Positions 22,493 through 33,479 of a stretch of DNA of 64,000 nt are shown piece by piece; within the stretch, counting starts at the first letter, position 1; every line of letters starts with the position of its first letter. The translations under genes were made by a program, and so were the position numbers. The notes under the pieces are model-generated. The model was not told the DNA's origin, did no database searches, and saw nothing but the letters and a program-made list of their open reading frames with translations. The stretch comes from Alligator mississippiensis. Lineage: Eukaryota > Chordata > Crocodylia > Alligatoridae. Where the stretch lies: positions 355,181,329 to 355,245,328 of the forward strand of contig NC_081824.1 in NCBI RefSeq assembly GCF_030867095.1, written 5' to 3'.

Positions 22493-23142
22493 CAGGGATG
22501 CTCAGCCTCCAGCCTGTGGGCCAAATGTGGCCCATGGAGCCATTGCATCTGGCCCATAGGGCTCCCCATGGGTCAGAAAATCTGGCAGTGGTGGAATGGT
22601 GGCTCCCACCAAATTCCTCCCCCACCAAATTCCAAAACCCTAAGCCCCTCGGTACTGGGCTGGGCTAGACTGATACCTCTTCCTCTATGGGGCCAGGCCA
22701 CACCCACCCCTGTTTCTGGATTGACACTGGACGATGCCCCCTTCCCTCCCTGCAGGGCCAGGTTGGGGCCTGGCTATGCCCCCTTCTCCTGCAGAGCTGG
22801 GCCATGCCCCCTTTCCCCATGGGGCCAGGTTGGGACTTGGCTATTCTCCCTCTCCTTTCCCCCCACCCTCACAGGGCTTGGCCATGCCCCCTTCCCTCCT
22901 TGCAGGATTGGCTTGAACCTGACCATTCCCTCTTCCCCCCCCCCACCCTCTTTGGCAGGGCTTGCCCACACCCACTTCCCTCTCCATGAGGCCAGGTCAG
23001 GCTCCTTTCTCCTGCACTGCTATGTTAGGGCTGGCCTGCCCTCTGTTTCCCTCCATGAGGCCAGATGGTGCCCATTGTGTCTGCCTGAGTGCAGATCAGA
23101 AGCACTGGCTGGATTTGGCCCATGGACAGACTGAGCATGGCA
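22493..23142. mobile_element. Transposon insert carrying a degenerate minisatellite
   Basis: The left end 'cagggatgctcagcctccag' with 'gtgggccaaatgtggccc' is mirrored at the right by 'ggatttggcccatggacaga' and 'ctgagcatgg', giving imperfect inverted repeats of about 40 bp. Between about 22655 and 23085 the body is a run of diverged 40-60-bp units built from 'gggccaggttggg', 'ggctatgcccccttc' and 'ccctccatgaggccag'. No clear target duplication. The 188-codon and 104-codon plus-strand frames here are products of the repeat units, not genes. Confidence 0.65.
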
Positions 23143-24200
23143 AATGCAGCCTGCTAGGATATATCAAATCCCCTGTCAGTCTTCTCTGCTCCAGACTAAA
23201 TAACCATAGTTCTTTCAGCCTTCCCTCATATGTCTTAGTTCCCAGGCCCCTGATCATGTTTGTTGCCCAGCACTGAATGCTTTCAAACTGTCTACATCCT
23301 TCTTGAAGTGTGGAGCTAAAACTGGACACCATACTGTAGCTGAGGCCTCATCACTGCCAAATAGAAATCAAGGGAGATGATTCTTCCACTCTAAGTGACA
23401 CTTCTGTTTTTACAATTTACTATGCTATTGGCTTTTTGCAACAAGAGCACACTGTTGGTGTATATTCAGCTTATGGTCCACAGTAATCCCCAGGTCCTTC
23501 TCTGCAGTACTGCAGCCTAGCCAGTCATCCCCCAGTCTGTATTTGGGAATGCAATCATTTCTTCCCAAATACAGGACTTTGCACTTGTTCTTGCTGAATC
23601 TCATCTCATTGGTTGCAAGCTGTTTCTCAAGGTCATTCTGGATCCTAGCCCTGCTTTTCAGAGTGTCTGCAATTGCACCCAACTTAGTGTCATCCACAAA
23701 TTTGCTAAGTGTACTTTTGATCATTAATGGAGATGTTGAACAATACTAGAGCCAGGACAGAACCCTGGGGAACTTGATTTGATACTTCATGCCGGTTAGT
23801 TATTGAGCCATTGAGGGCTACTTGCTGAGTAGGATGATCCAACCAGTTTTGTATTCAACTTACAGAACTTTTGTCTATTCTGTATTTCCTTAGCTTGCTA
23901 ATGAGAATGTCTTGAGAGAGAGGGTGAAAGCTCTTATTAAAGTCAAGGTATACCACATCCACTGCTCTCCCATCATCCACAGAACTTGTCACTTTATCAT
24001 AGAAGGAAATTACATTGGTCAGGCATGATTTCCTCTTGGTGAATCCATGCTGGCTGTTACTGATCACCTTGTTCTCCTCTAGGCACTTCACAGTGGATTC
24101 CTTAGGATCTTGAACTCAATCATTTCATGGCCACTGTCACCCAAGTTACCTTCCACCTTCACATTCCCATCAATTCCTCCCTGTTTGTGAGCAGTCAGAC
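23143..24200 (-). pseudogene. CR1 reverse transcriptase (segment 2 of a nested copy)
   Basis: Reading the minus strand, 24091-23855 gives the RT motif block 'NSQHGFTKRKSCLTN' and 'VVYLDFNKSFHPLSQDIL'. Then 23724-23425 gives KFVDDTKLG (the catalytic Asp-Asp pair is kept) and 'KCKVLYLGRND', and 23332-23096 gives '[20 protein letters not shown]' and '[14 protein letters not shown]'. Before 24091 the sequence is the endonuclease C-terminus ('EELMG..KVEGNLG' in broken frames), directly joined to mid-RT, so about 250 residues appear to be deleted. Frameshifts separate the blocks. This is a dead copy of a CR1 lineage distinct from the 7.1-kb one. Confidence 0.8.
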
Positions 24201-24234
24201 ATGAAGAGCTCCCCACCTTGTTGGCCTATCTACC

Positions 24235-24738
24235 ATCTACCGCAATTCAAGAGGGATGCGGATAACCTGGAGAGGGTCCAGAGAAGGGCCACTCGTATGG
24301 TTAAGGGCCTGCAGATCAAGCCCTACGAGGAGAGACTAGAGAAACTGGATCTTTTCAGCCTCCGCAAGAGAAGGTTGAGAGGCGACCTTGTGGCTGCCTA
24401 TAAGTTCATCACGGGGGCACAGAAGGGAATTGGTGAGTATTTATTCACCAAGGCGCCCCCGGGGGTTACAAGAAATAATGGCCACAAGCTAGCAGAGAGC
24501 AGATTTAGATTGGACATTAGGAAGAACTTCTTCACATTTAGAGTGGCCAAGGTCTGGAACGGGCTCCCAAGGGAGGTGGTGCTCTCCCCTACCCTGGGGG
24601 TCTTCAAGAGGAGGTTAGATGAGCATCTAGCTGGGGTCATCTAGACCCAGCACTCTTTCCTGTTTATGCAGGGGGTCGGACTAGATGATCTATTGAGGTC
24701 CCTTCTGACCGTAACATCTATGAATCTATGAATCTGAA
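24235..24738 (+). mobile_element. Young 5'-truncated CR1 inserted inside another CR1
   Basis: A plus-strand CR1 3' end with a 403-nt open RT C-terminus and the 3' tail 'catctatgaatctatgaatc'. It starts abruptly at 'caattcaagagggatgcgg' and sits within the endonuclease region of the surrounding minus-strand CR1 (endonuclease sequence resumes at about 24739). Its intact frame and clean 3' tail make it younger than its host element. Confidence 0.85.
24241..24644 (+). pseudogene. CR1 RT C-terminal end, intact frame
   Basis: The blocks are, in order, 'FKRDADNLERVQRRATRMV', 'KPYEERLEKLDLFSLRKRR', 'LRGDLVAAYKFITG', 'PPGVTRNNGHKLAESRFRL', 'DIRKNFFTFRVAKVWNGLP' and 'FKRRLDEHLAGVI', with a stop at the usual CR1 position. 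No internal stop or shift. The copy lacks the catalytic FADD region, so it cannot encode an active enzyme. The 80-codon minus-strand frame over it is a shadow. Confidence 0.85.
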
Positions 24739-25385
24739 TCAAAGAGTTATCTCCAACACACTTCAGGAATTTTTTGCTGAACTGTTCCTTCGTTGCAGTG
24801 TTTCTTCTCAGCAGGTTTCCTAGTAAAGGTCTCCATGAGGATCAGTCCTGTGATTTGAAAGCTGTTGTCATTTTTTTAACAAAGGCCTCATCTACCTCCT
24901 CCTCTTGGTTTGGAGGCCTGTAGCAAACACCTACCATGACATCCACCCTGCTGCCCTCTCTGAGCTTTACCCAGAGGTTTTCAATCATCCTACCTTCCAC
25001 TTTGTACTGCACCTCAGAGATTTCAAGAAGCCTACCTCTCAATTTGTACTGTACCTCCAAACACGTATGCATCACCTTTATATGTACGGCAACACCTCCT
25101 TTTACCTCTGCCTATCTTGCCTAAACAAGCTACACCCATCTATGACCATACTCCAGTCATGTGAATGATCCCTCCATGCCTGTAATCCCAATTACATCAT
25201 AATTCTGTGTACTCTATTCTTTCTGTTTGTTCCCCATGCTTCTTACATTAGTGTATAAATATTTCAAGTATCTAATTAACTGTGTATCCCCTCTCTGAGA
25301 ACATTGCTAAGGTTTCCATTATTGTTTCTCCTCACTAAGTTCTTATCTAGGACTCCAGGCTTTTACTTACCTCTGCGCTTTTAGT
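24739..25385 (-). pseudogene. CR1 endonuclease region (segment 3 of a nested copy)
   Basis: Minus-strand frame 25075-24842 contains 'VDVMVGVCYRPPNQEEEVDE', the CR1 AP-endonuclease signature (VCYRPPNQ), followed by 'TTAFKSQD'. Further on, in other frames, come 'TATKEQFSKKFLKCVGDNS' near 24740-24800. Several frameshifts and stops. The left end is cut by the plus-strand CR1. Confidence 0.8.
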
Positions 25386-25530
25386 TTAAAGCCCTCCTCA
25401 CTAGGTTAGCAAGCCTGTATGAGAAGACACTCTTTCCCCTCTTTGTCAGGTGTATCCCTTCTCTTCCCAGGAGTCCATCTTCCTGGAACACCACCGCACA
25501 ATTGAAGAAGCCAATGCCATAATGTCATAA
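25386..25530 (-). pseudogene. CR1 ORF1 C-terminus (segment 4 of a nested copy)
   Basis: The minus strand reads 'HYGIGFFNCAVVFQEDG', then 'LLGREGIHLTKRGKSVFSYR', then 'LANLVRRALN' and TAA at about 25388-25386. This is the end of the SGNH/esterase-like ORF1 of CR1. The 'REGIHL' site corresponds to the D-x-x-H catalytic pair of that family, with Glu where Asp is usual. The copy thus spans the ORF1 end, endonuclease, RT and 3' UTR, and is the longest CR1 in the window despite its insertions and deletion. Confidence 0.7.
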
Positions 25531-25799
25531 AATGTTATGTTCAACTCTTGTTCAGATTCTACTTTGGGATTTGCCTACATGGAAATAGATCAACGTAGTT
25601 GCTTTGTATGAACTGAGAAGAATGTCTAAATGAAGAGTCATGTTTTACTTCACAATGATTCATTGCTTCCCTATGGGTGAGATTCCCTCTGTAGTATTCT
25701 CACAACAGTGTTAGTAGATATCCCATACTGCCTGGCCCTGTGCACTGTGGGATTGTTTATGCAGCACATGGTGGGCCATGTAGTAGGAGCTAGAAGTTG
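25531..25799. other. Spacer, no recognised gene
   Basis: Short unclear sequence between the CR1 5' end and the hairpin MITE. The left part may be more diverged CR1 ORF1. Confidence 0.35.
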
Positions 25800-26305
25800 T
25801 ATAAGTGGCAAAATCCTTTTCAAAGTGCCCAGCACTGCAGTTCTTGCATGTGTAAAAATGCCCAGTGTTCTTTAGCTAATGCACGTTAAGACAGACTAAT
25901 GCACATTTTCCTACTGCCTCACAATGGTGGGCATTTGTACACATGCTTGCACTGGGCACTTTTAAAAGTGCCCTACACTGTGGCACATGTATTTATATAA
26001 ATGGTGAAATGAGCATCAGTGCTGAGAAAACGGCAGCGGTGTGCTTTTGAACTAAAACACATTGATGGTGGTTTAGTTCAAAAGTGCACTGCCATCATTT
26101 TCTCAGTGCTGACATGTTTTTCACCATTTATACAAGTGCATGCGATGCAGTGCCAGGTGTGTCAAACTTGATTAATCAAGTCTGCTCCGATGCACCAGTC
26201 TCCAGTGTATTGGAGCAGACAAATGTATATGTATAAATGCCTGGTGGTACAAGATTTAATGTGTGTTAACTAAAGTGCATTAATGCACATGTAGTCCTGC
26301 TCATT
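25800..26305. mobile_element. Multi-hairpin MITE
   Basis: Three nested or tandem palindromes are visible. 25820-25868 pairs with about 25926-25971 (aaagtgcccag, gcatgtgtaaaaatgccca). 25995-26060 pairs with 26070-26133 (aaatggtgaaatgagcatca, gcttttgaactaaaaca) with a loop of about 9 nt. A small one lies near 26184-26221 (tctgctcc...ggagcaga). The right end 'gcattaatgcacatgtagt' matches the ends of the other GCACATGTAG MITEs. No coding capacity. Confidence 0.65.
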
Positions 26306-27075
26306 TTTACTGGCATTGTATGCTAGCGTCCCCCTGTTGTTTGTTCTGTCAATTACATCAATACATTTTTATTGATGGTCCTCCATACCTGGTAACTAGT
26401 TCATAAATAGAAAGGAGTATTTTTCCATTATGTTTAAAAGGCCTCATCAACCACCGCAGTACTTCTACTAGGCCAATGAAGAAATGTTTCTGATCTTAGA
26501 ATTATCAGGATTTCTCATGGTTTACTTAAGAAAGTGTAGCTTGCCGGTGTATCCAACATGGAGGCTATTTAAATCCATAATCTTCCTTACTTTTCTTCTA
26601 GGAGAGCTGTTATCCCCGCAGTTGATGAAACCATTTATTGCTGTTTGGATAGTGGAAAACAACAGCTGAATCATTCTCTAAACAGCTTCTAGGGTGACAA
26701 CGAAATCTGTCTTTGGGAGAGTGAGAGGTAGATGGCAGGTGCAAAGTAGTAGACTTAAAGCTGAACAATACCTGCCTCAAACTAACCCTGTATAGTGTTA
26801 TTGTACAACATCAGTGAGGACAAGGAAGAAAGCTCCACAGATGGTTGGGGGGGGGGGGGGGGCGGTAAAGGGAGTTGAAAATTTTCAGGATGCCTTGAAC
26901 AGTCTGTAAGATACTCCCTCAGATATGACAAATTCCAGGGGTACATTATCATGGATGCCATGTTAACCTAATCTGAGGAAGGTTTTTTGCTATGCTGTCG
27001 GTATTTTTCTTACTTTTACTGCCCTTATGGATTTTACATAGAATGGTGTATGTCAGTTAACTGATGGCTGGCGTG
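26306..27075. other. No recognised gene; includes a 16-G run
   Basis: A run of 16 G at 26847-26862. A pyrimidine tract and AG end at 26600, but the following open stretch has no clear donor, so I do not call an exon. Confidence 0.4.
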
Positions 27076-27080
27076 TATCA

Positions 27081-27313
27081 GGAATCCTGGTTTTCACTGA
27101 TCAAAAAAAAAAAAAAATCCCCAATTTTTGGATAAAAAAGTAACCCCAAATCCACATTTTCCATGATTAAAATAAAACACCCCTATGTCTAGATACATAT
27201 TAGTGGTGTTTCATTTTAATCATGGAACCTGTGAATTTTGGGTTACTTTTTTTAAATCTGAAAATTGGGGATTTTTTTTTTTTTTAATCAGAGAAAACAA
27301 GGATTCCTGATCA
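27081..27313. mobile_element. Foldback element, about 105-bp arms
   Basis: 'caggaatcctggttttcact' at the left is the complement of 'aaaacaaggattcctg' at the right. The arms continue through an A/T run, 'tccccaatttttggat' against 'aaattgggga', 'aaagtaaccccaaatccaca' against 'tgaattttgggttac', and 'ccatgattaaaataaaacac' against 'tgtttcattttaatcatgg'. The loop is short (about 27185-27205). No frame of interest. Confidence 0.75.
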
Positions 27314-28480
27314 TCAATCTTTGGGGCTTGCTGTGCACTTTTTGTAAGCTTTCATGCAGTTTAGACATTGTGTACCTTTTTACATTTTAACTCTATGCCC
27401 AGTCTGAGTGCTTAGGCCTACAGGCCTTGATTCGTTCATTATGCTGTGGGTCAAGGTAGCTGTGCATGCTTTGTGGATCCCTGGAGCTGGGTCCACAGGT
27501 GGCTATTTTCAGGGTTGGAATTACGCTTTGACTCATGTGGGGGGTCTGCAAAAAAAGTTAAACCAGTTCATTGATAAACAAGTCCACCTAAGTGAAGGAG
27601 CAATTAAATGAGAGACCCTCCTTCCCCCCCCCCCCCTTTGATTTTCAAGTCTTACAGAGGGGCTCTCATCTCTTATGAGGGGCTCACCCCACCCAACACC
27701 CCCTTAATTTGTATTCTGGTTGTTTTTCCTGCCAAGCTAGCTGGAGCAGTTTCAGGGTGTTCAACTGATTAATATCTATTCCCAATATGGTCAATTCTCC
27801 AATTCTTAGAACTGGAGCTCATGAACACTGTGGCAGTTGAGCAACCTAGCTAAAGGGGTACAAGATTAGCACCATTTTAAAGGAACTTGCTGTCCAACAT
27901 TTCCCTTGACTTGTTACTGCATCTTCATGTTCATTTATTTCTTGAACATAGCCAGGTTCTACTCCATCACCATACATGTGCCTTTGCTGACAGCTCCTGG
28001 ATCAAACCAACTCCATTCCATTCCTGTTGCCTCTTTAGTTCCCCTTGTCTTCCCTTTTATAGCTTCTTGGTCTTTTTTCTTCCCCCCCACCCCCCTTCCC
28101 CATATTCTCCCTTTTCCTGCCTCCAATTTCTCAGTTGCTGAGATACCCTCTCCACCCTAAACATCTCCTCTTCTGTACTCTCCCCCTTTAACTCTTAAAT
28201 CCACCATTGTAACCTCAGTGGATAATGCTAGTAAGTGTAAACTGCAGGTGCTGACTTTGGAAGGCAAGAAAAGTATCAAAGTTTTAGTGTTCCTGGCAGC
28301 TATTTTTACCCCTCTGATTTAGGATACCAGCTCCAGAGCCTCTTCCCAGGAGGGTTACAAGATGGATTGCTGTTCTGCTGCATTTCACTTAACATTAGGG
28401 AAGCTGTATGAAGCTTTAAGACCAGATATCTAATTGACTGCATATTTGGTATACAGCAGGAAAAAGATGCGTGTGCATGC
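27314..28480. other. No recognised gene; C run and pyrimidine-rich tract
   Basis: 13 C at 27624-27636 and a C/T-rich tract at about 28010-28190. The two 84-codon overlapping frames at 27887-28160 lie over the pyrimidine tract and are composition artefacts. Confidence 0.4.
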
Positions 28481-28481
28481 T

Positions 28482-28491
28482 GGTGTGTGTA

Positions 28492-28527
<36 letters not shown>
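28482..28527 (+). repeat. Compound (GT)n(GA)n microsatellite
   Basis: GT repeats, with one AT interruption, run to 28510 and switch directly to GA repeats at 28511-28527. The 88-codon frame spanning it is a chance frame. Confidence 0.9.
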
Positions 28528-29985
28528 CGTGCAAGCTTTTTGGTGACAAGAAGACTGGAACAGTGGTTGTATTCATGCTTCTGCAGACAGTCCTATTATT
28601 GGAGGATGTTTTCAGGATCTATGTGACAAAACAACAAAGCTACTCATTTATGAAGGCCAAGGGGGATCCAGCAAGATATGCATTGCTGTTATTCCCCTGA
28701 TGTTTTGTATGCCTGGAGGGCATGGCCATTTTATTCAGGAACCAGGGGAAAGACAGTTCTGTCTTGAAATGTTAGAGACCTGCTATAGCACTGTTATATT
28801 TAAAATTCCATTTTGTATTGCCTGGGGACGTGCTCTAGGTTCTCTGTGACACTGATGCTGTTTTAGCAATAAGTGGCATTTGAAGGGTGGAGTAATTTTA
28901 TTTGTATTTTGCAAAGTGCACTGTGCGACCTGGTACTGACTTATGCTTTGCACATTCCTGCAATATTTTATAGGAATTTTGCAAATTGTATTGGTAAGGT
29001 TCTTTTTTTCAGTAAAATTTTTAGTCAGTAAAATGACTCATTAAGATTTGCCTTAATAAAGCTTCAATTGCTTGAATTGCAATAATAAGCTTGAATTGAT
29101 TTAAAGAAATTGGCTATTTGATCAAAATGCAGCGTGCAATAGAATGATGCATTTCTATGGTAAGGTAGTCTCTCTCTCTCTCTGTCTTTTTTTTTTTTTT
29201 TGATTGGGTGTAGTCAGAAGATATACACATGCGATATTGGGCCAAAAAAGGAAGAAGCCAAACGCTGAGACAAGAAGAGCAATAGGCTAAGAATCTGACT
29301 TCAGTGTGGCCAGAGCATTCAGCATGTAGTAGGTAGAGAAGCTGGCACTCTGAGGTGGATGGAAGAGGGTACTGAGAAAGATGGGTGAAAAGCTATTGCA
29401 GGCAGGCAAGCATGTCTAAGCAAAGTAAGCAAGATATTTGTTTTAGTCTCACCAATCTCAAATAATCATTTTGAGCATGTGGAAAGAGGTTGCAACTTGA
29501 AGGTTTGGAGAGCAGACTCTTGGAAACCAGCTCATATCTGCCTAAGATGATGGCATTCAGCAGTGGGAATAAAATCAATGCTAATTTACATCTCAACATG
29601 AAATGCAAATTGCTTTAAAAAAAGGCAAAAGAAATAACACTTACTTCTCTCTTCTGAGGTTGCTGATAACACAGCAGTGTTTTCAAGCACCAAATGATGG
29701 CTGATAGTGCAGCTTGAGTCTAGTGTATACCTGAGGGGTTGTCAGATTTCTTGCTGTCTCATACATCCCTCTGATCCCTCTCCCCTGAGGTTCTTAGGCT
29801 CTTGGCCCATGTTTACTTAATGGCAGAGTGGTGTCTTTTCCCCAATCCAAGCAAGTGCATCTCCTGCCAAGCCAACATTCATGGTAGGAGGTACAATTTT
29901 GGGGTTTGGGAACTGGATCCAAATCATGTCATTATTGCTTGCTGGTATTCCCTGGCAAGTAGAAAGCTGGGTGCCCAGGGAACCA
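28528..29985. other. No recognised gene; CT/T microsatellite
   Basis: (CT)n at 29169-29183 followed by a T run at about 29187-29201. Remaining sequence is unique-looking. Confidence 0.45.
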
Positions 29986-29994
29986 GTGTGATGC

Positions 29995-30112
29995 TGGGGC
30001 TGGGACCAGTAATTAGCTGATTCAGCCCTGGGACTTTATGAGAGTCAGCTGAAGACTCTAGTATGGTCCTGGGACCGCAACCAACAATCAGCTGATTGTC
30101 AGTCCCAGCCCT
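29995..30112. repeat. Inverted repeat with 26-bp imperfect arms
   Basis: 'gggctgggaccagtaattag' and 'ctgatt' near 29997-30023 pair with 'aatcagctgattgtcagtcc' and 'cagccc' near 30085-30110. It lies just left of the repeat copy at 30195 and may be part of one larger element. Confidence 0.45.
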
Positions 30113-30194
30113 GGACCGTAACTGAGGCTTGCTACAGAGCTCCACCATGCAGTCATCATCAGGCTACATGGTAAGAATCCTGACACAAAATTTC

Positions 30195-30372
30195 AGGTGT
30201 AATGAAAACCAGCCACAAAATTATTACACACATCTTGTGGAATCATTTTGTGGCTAATTTCCTATTTTATCATGCCATTAATTGCCTGAATTTGTGGCAG
30301 GGTTACTATTTCAGACACTATTAACTGGTTAATCATGTCTTAAGCATAAGGTCTGCCAGAGGCCTTAGTCTA
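30195..30372. repeat. Paired dispersed repeat, copy 1 (partner at 38407)
   Basis: It shares 'accagccacaaaattattNc', 'gccattaattgc', 'aaccNgttaatNatgtctta' and 'NggcagaggccT' words in order with 38407-38580. Inner inverted words 'aaccagccaca' and 'tgtggcagggtt' suggest a MITE core. No coding capacity. Confidence 0.6.
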
Positions 30373-31205
30373 GCTGACAGAATGTGAATCTATACCAGAA
30401 ACCTGTGCCAAAAACCTGGAGGATTTCTAATTGTACTTTAACCCTTTCACAGACTGCCTTTAAATCCGTTAGTCTTTATGCAATACTATATACCATGTTG
30501 CTTATCCAACTGTGTGGCCATTGCTGAGACAATGCCCTCAAGTGTTATAATTTCTGTGCATGGACATGGGGGCTTCCTGCACTTTTACCTCTCCCCAGAG
30601 GAATAAAAAGTTTCCAGGACTTCCACAGTAGTCCAAATGGAAGCATGGTGAGAAGACATTTTACAAGCTAGCTGCAAAATATGCTAGGTGCATTTGTTAA
30701 ATATATTCACTCCTCAAGTGTGAGAGAATTAAAGACAGAATGTGGCTGAATGCCAGCTTTTGAATAGGGTGGTGATGGATATTGTCTGTTGTCCTCCCCA
30801 TGGCCCCACAGCAGTAGATCCACAGAGAGAAGCAGAAGGTATGTCTGTACCACTTTCTTTGCTCACAAGAGACTGCTGGTGAGATGCATGGCTCTGCACA
30901 CACTCCTGCACTGCACAGTGACGAACCTAGACGTAAGCCAGTGGCAGCATGCTGACAGTGCTCTATTTCTCTCAATCAGCCTGTCCCTTGTATGGTTGAA
31001 TGGTAGCAGGGGAGACTTTGCCACTTCATTTCTGGGTTTGGGATTGGGAGCAGGTGGGCAGTGCATGCATTGGTGAGAGTGGTTGGCTGTGACAGGGCCC
31101 ATACTTTTGGAGCACAGACATACCTGCACAAGCATTACTATAATGTTACTTGTCCTGATGTAGAATCACTCCTGTTCCCAGCAGAATTAAAATCTCTAGA
31201 TTTGC
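30373..31205. other. No recognised gene
   Basis: Overlapping frames on both strands at 30697-31135 (up to 95 codons) are mutually exclusive and show no family. Confidence 0.4.
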
Positions 31206-31207
31206 CT

Positions 31208-32102
31208 AGATCACTGTAAGGAATTAAATTGTGGGGTGAAGTACAAGCTCCGGAGGGTAGGGAACAATTACAGGCAGACCTGGACAGGTTAGAAAACTGG
31301 GCAGTACACAATAGGATGCAGTACAACAAGGACAGGTACAGAGTGCTTCACCTAGGGTGCAAAAATACCCAGCACACCTGCTGGCTGGGAATTGACCATC
31401 TCAGCTGCACAGAAGTGGAAAGGGATCTCGGAGTCATAGTGGACTCCAAGATGAACATGAGTCGTCAGTGTGACAAAATCATCAGCAAAGCTAATCGCAT
31501 TTTATCATGCATGAACAGATGCATGACAAATAGAACCAAGGAGGTGACACTTCTCCTCTATGCAACATTGGTCAGACCACAGTTGGAGTATTGCGTCCAG
31601 ATTTGGGCATCATACTTCAAGAAGGCTGTTGATAGACATAAGAGGGTCCAGAGGAGGGCCACTGGTGTGGTTAGGGGCTTACAGGACAAGCCCTATGAGG
31701 AGAGAGTGAGGGACCTGGACCTCTCCAGCTGCCGCAAGAGATGACTGAGAGGTGATCTTGTGGCCGCCTACGAATTCATTAGGGGGACGCAGCAAGGGAT
31801 TGGAGAAGCTCTGTTCACCAGGGTGCCTCTTGGGGAAACAAGGAACAATGGTCACAAACTGACAGAGAGCAGATTTAGGCTAGATATCAGAAAAACTTCT
31901 TCATGGCGAGGGTGGCCAAAATTTGGAATGGGCTTCCAAGGGAGGTGGTGCTCTCCCCTACCTTGGGGGGCTTGAAGAGAAGGCCAAATAGGCATGTGGC
32001 TGGGGTCATCTGACCCCAGCACTCTTTCCTGCCCAGGGCAGGGGGTTGGACTCAATGATCTGTTGAGGTCCCTTCCGACCCTAGCATCTATGAATCTATG
32101 AA
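31208..32102 (+). mobile_element. 5'-truncated CR1 LINE
   Basis: It starts within the catalytic motif ('taaattgtggggtgaag', just after FADD) and runs to the CR1 3' end 'catctatgaatctatgaat', with 'ggttggactcaatgatctgt' and 'gaggtcccttccgaccctag' before it. The 5' cut is typical of incomplete LINE reverse transcription. Confidence 0.9.
31229..32013 (+). pseudogene. CR1 RT C-terminal fragment with a stop and a frameshift
   Basis: The 171-codon frame gives 'VLHLGCKNTQHTCWLG', 'ERDLGVIVDSKMNMSRQCD', 'LVRPQLEYCVQIWASYFKKA' and 'RRATGVVRGLQDKPYEERV', and ends at an in-frame TGA near 31742. The next part in the same frame, 'LRGDLVAAYEFIRGTQQGIG', continues to 'FRLDIRK'. Then one base is missing from an A run near 31890, shifting the frame; 'MARVAKIWNGLP' and 'REVVLSPT' follow in another phase. 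The Asp-Asp site is missing. Confidence 0.8.
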
Positions 32103-33478
32103 TTGCATCATCAACATCATGCAGTGCAAATCTCCTTATGCTGACACACCTGAGTTTATACTTATGAAAACCACACACATCATCAAGCCCTCAGTTAAAC
32201 TGTGCCCTGAAATTGGTTCGATATGCTCCAGGAACACCACCCTGTTAGCACGCTAATTATTATTTCTTAGGCTTGTATGATAGTATAGTTTGTAGGACCA
32301 TGACTAAAAACAAACCAGCAGATGGAGAAAAGCTGCAGTTGGTTATTTGGTTTGTATATTATTTATATTTCAACAATGTCTAGGATGGATCAGAAACCTA
32401 TTATTCTAGGCACTAGGTGAGCAGAGCACAAAGAATTTTGTACTTTTGCTATTTAATTTTCCTTCCACTCAGAGGGCAGCACACACAGAGTAATATTGAA
32501 ATATTATAAATAGGCAACTATGGTCATTATGCTTGTAGCATGATTTACTTTTGGAAAAGCAGAACAAATCTCAATGGACTTCACATGAAAGAATAGCTAT
32601 TAGACTTACATCCACATAGAAAAGAACCCATATATATCCCCTCTTATATCAAATGACAAAGTGTAGTGAAGTCTGAACTGTTAAACAGATAAAGTGTGGG
32701 AGCAGACTACCACCAGGGATAACGAATATGCCTAAAATGATTTGAAGAAACATCTTAATAAATGGAATAAAGCACATACAAGAAAGAGGAAAAATAGGAT
32801 GAAAAGGACAAAGAATATAAGTAAAAGCTGGGTAAAGGAGTCAAATGATTTGCAAAATCCTCCCAGCATTAATCCCTAAACTTGATAAATGTTGTGTTGC
32901 TTGATTCGTTCTTGTCAGGTGGAGTGAAAGAAGTTAATAGTGGCATAATCTGATGCAGTTTGTTTTGCTCACATCTCTGTTCTCTAAAATTTATAGTCAT
33001 ATTTATTATTCCTGAATATGCCACTTGTAGGTTTAGTCTATTGTGAGAGGTTGTGGCCACTAAGATCATTAAAATAAGAATAAACACGTAGAAGTTTTGA
33101 GAGCTCCTATGTTGCTCTTATCATACCATAAGAAGGGTGAACATCCAGACTTGAGATGGCATTCACTGATGCTACTTCTAGAAATGACATACACCTACGG
33201 GCACATTTATATTTAAGGTTGACAGCAGGTATACTCATGCATCTTGTATTATCCTAATGACTAATTCCTGCTCAAGCTTTTTCCATTGGATTCACCTAAA
33301 AGCATGGAAGAGGTTGTCCATCAAGAAATGCTAAGCCTAATTCTTTGTTGCCTGCATTTTGTGTTTAGCTCCTATTCAGATGTATTTGCATGTGTACAAA
33401 AAGCTGACATGACTAGGCTCAATTAAAGTAAGGTGCATGCACAAACTCGGTGAGTCCTGGGTTTTGCAGTTCCATCGT
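32103..33478. other. No recognised feature
   Basis: AT-rich spacer without a frame or motif that I can assign. Confidence 0.45.
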
Positions 33479-33479
33479 A

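Noticed and set aside
22568..23134. 188-codon plus-strand frame as a proline-rich protein
   Set aside because: It is generated by the GC-rich minisatellite units inside a transposon, has overlapping alternative frames of the same kind, and lacks any domain.
26601..26690. Exon after the 'cttttcttctag' acceptor
   Set aside because: There is no donor before stops in all frames, and the peptide is not recognisable.
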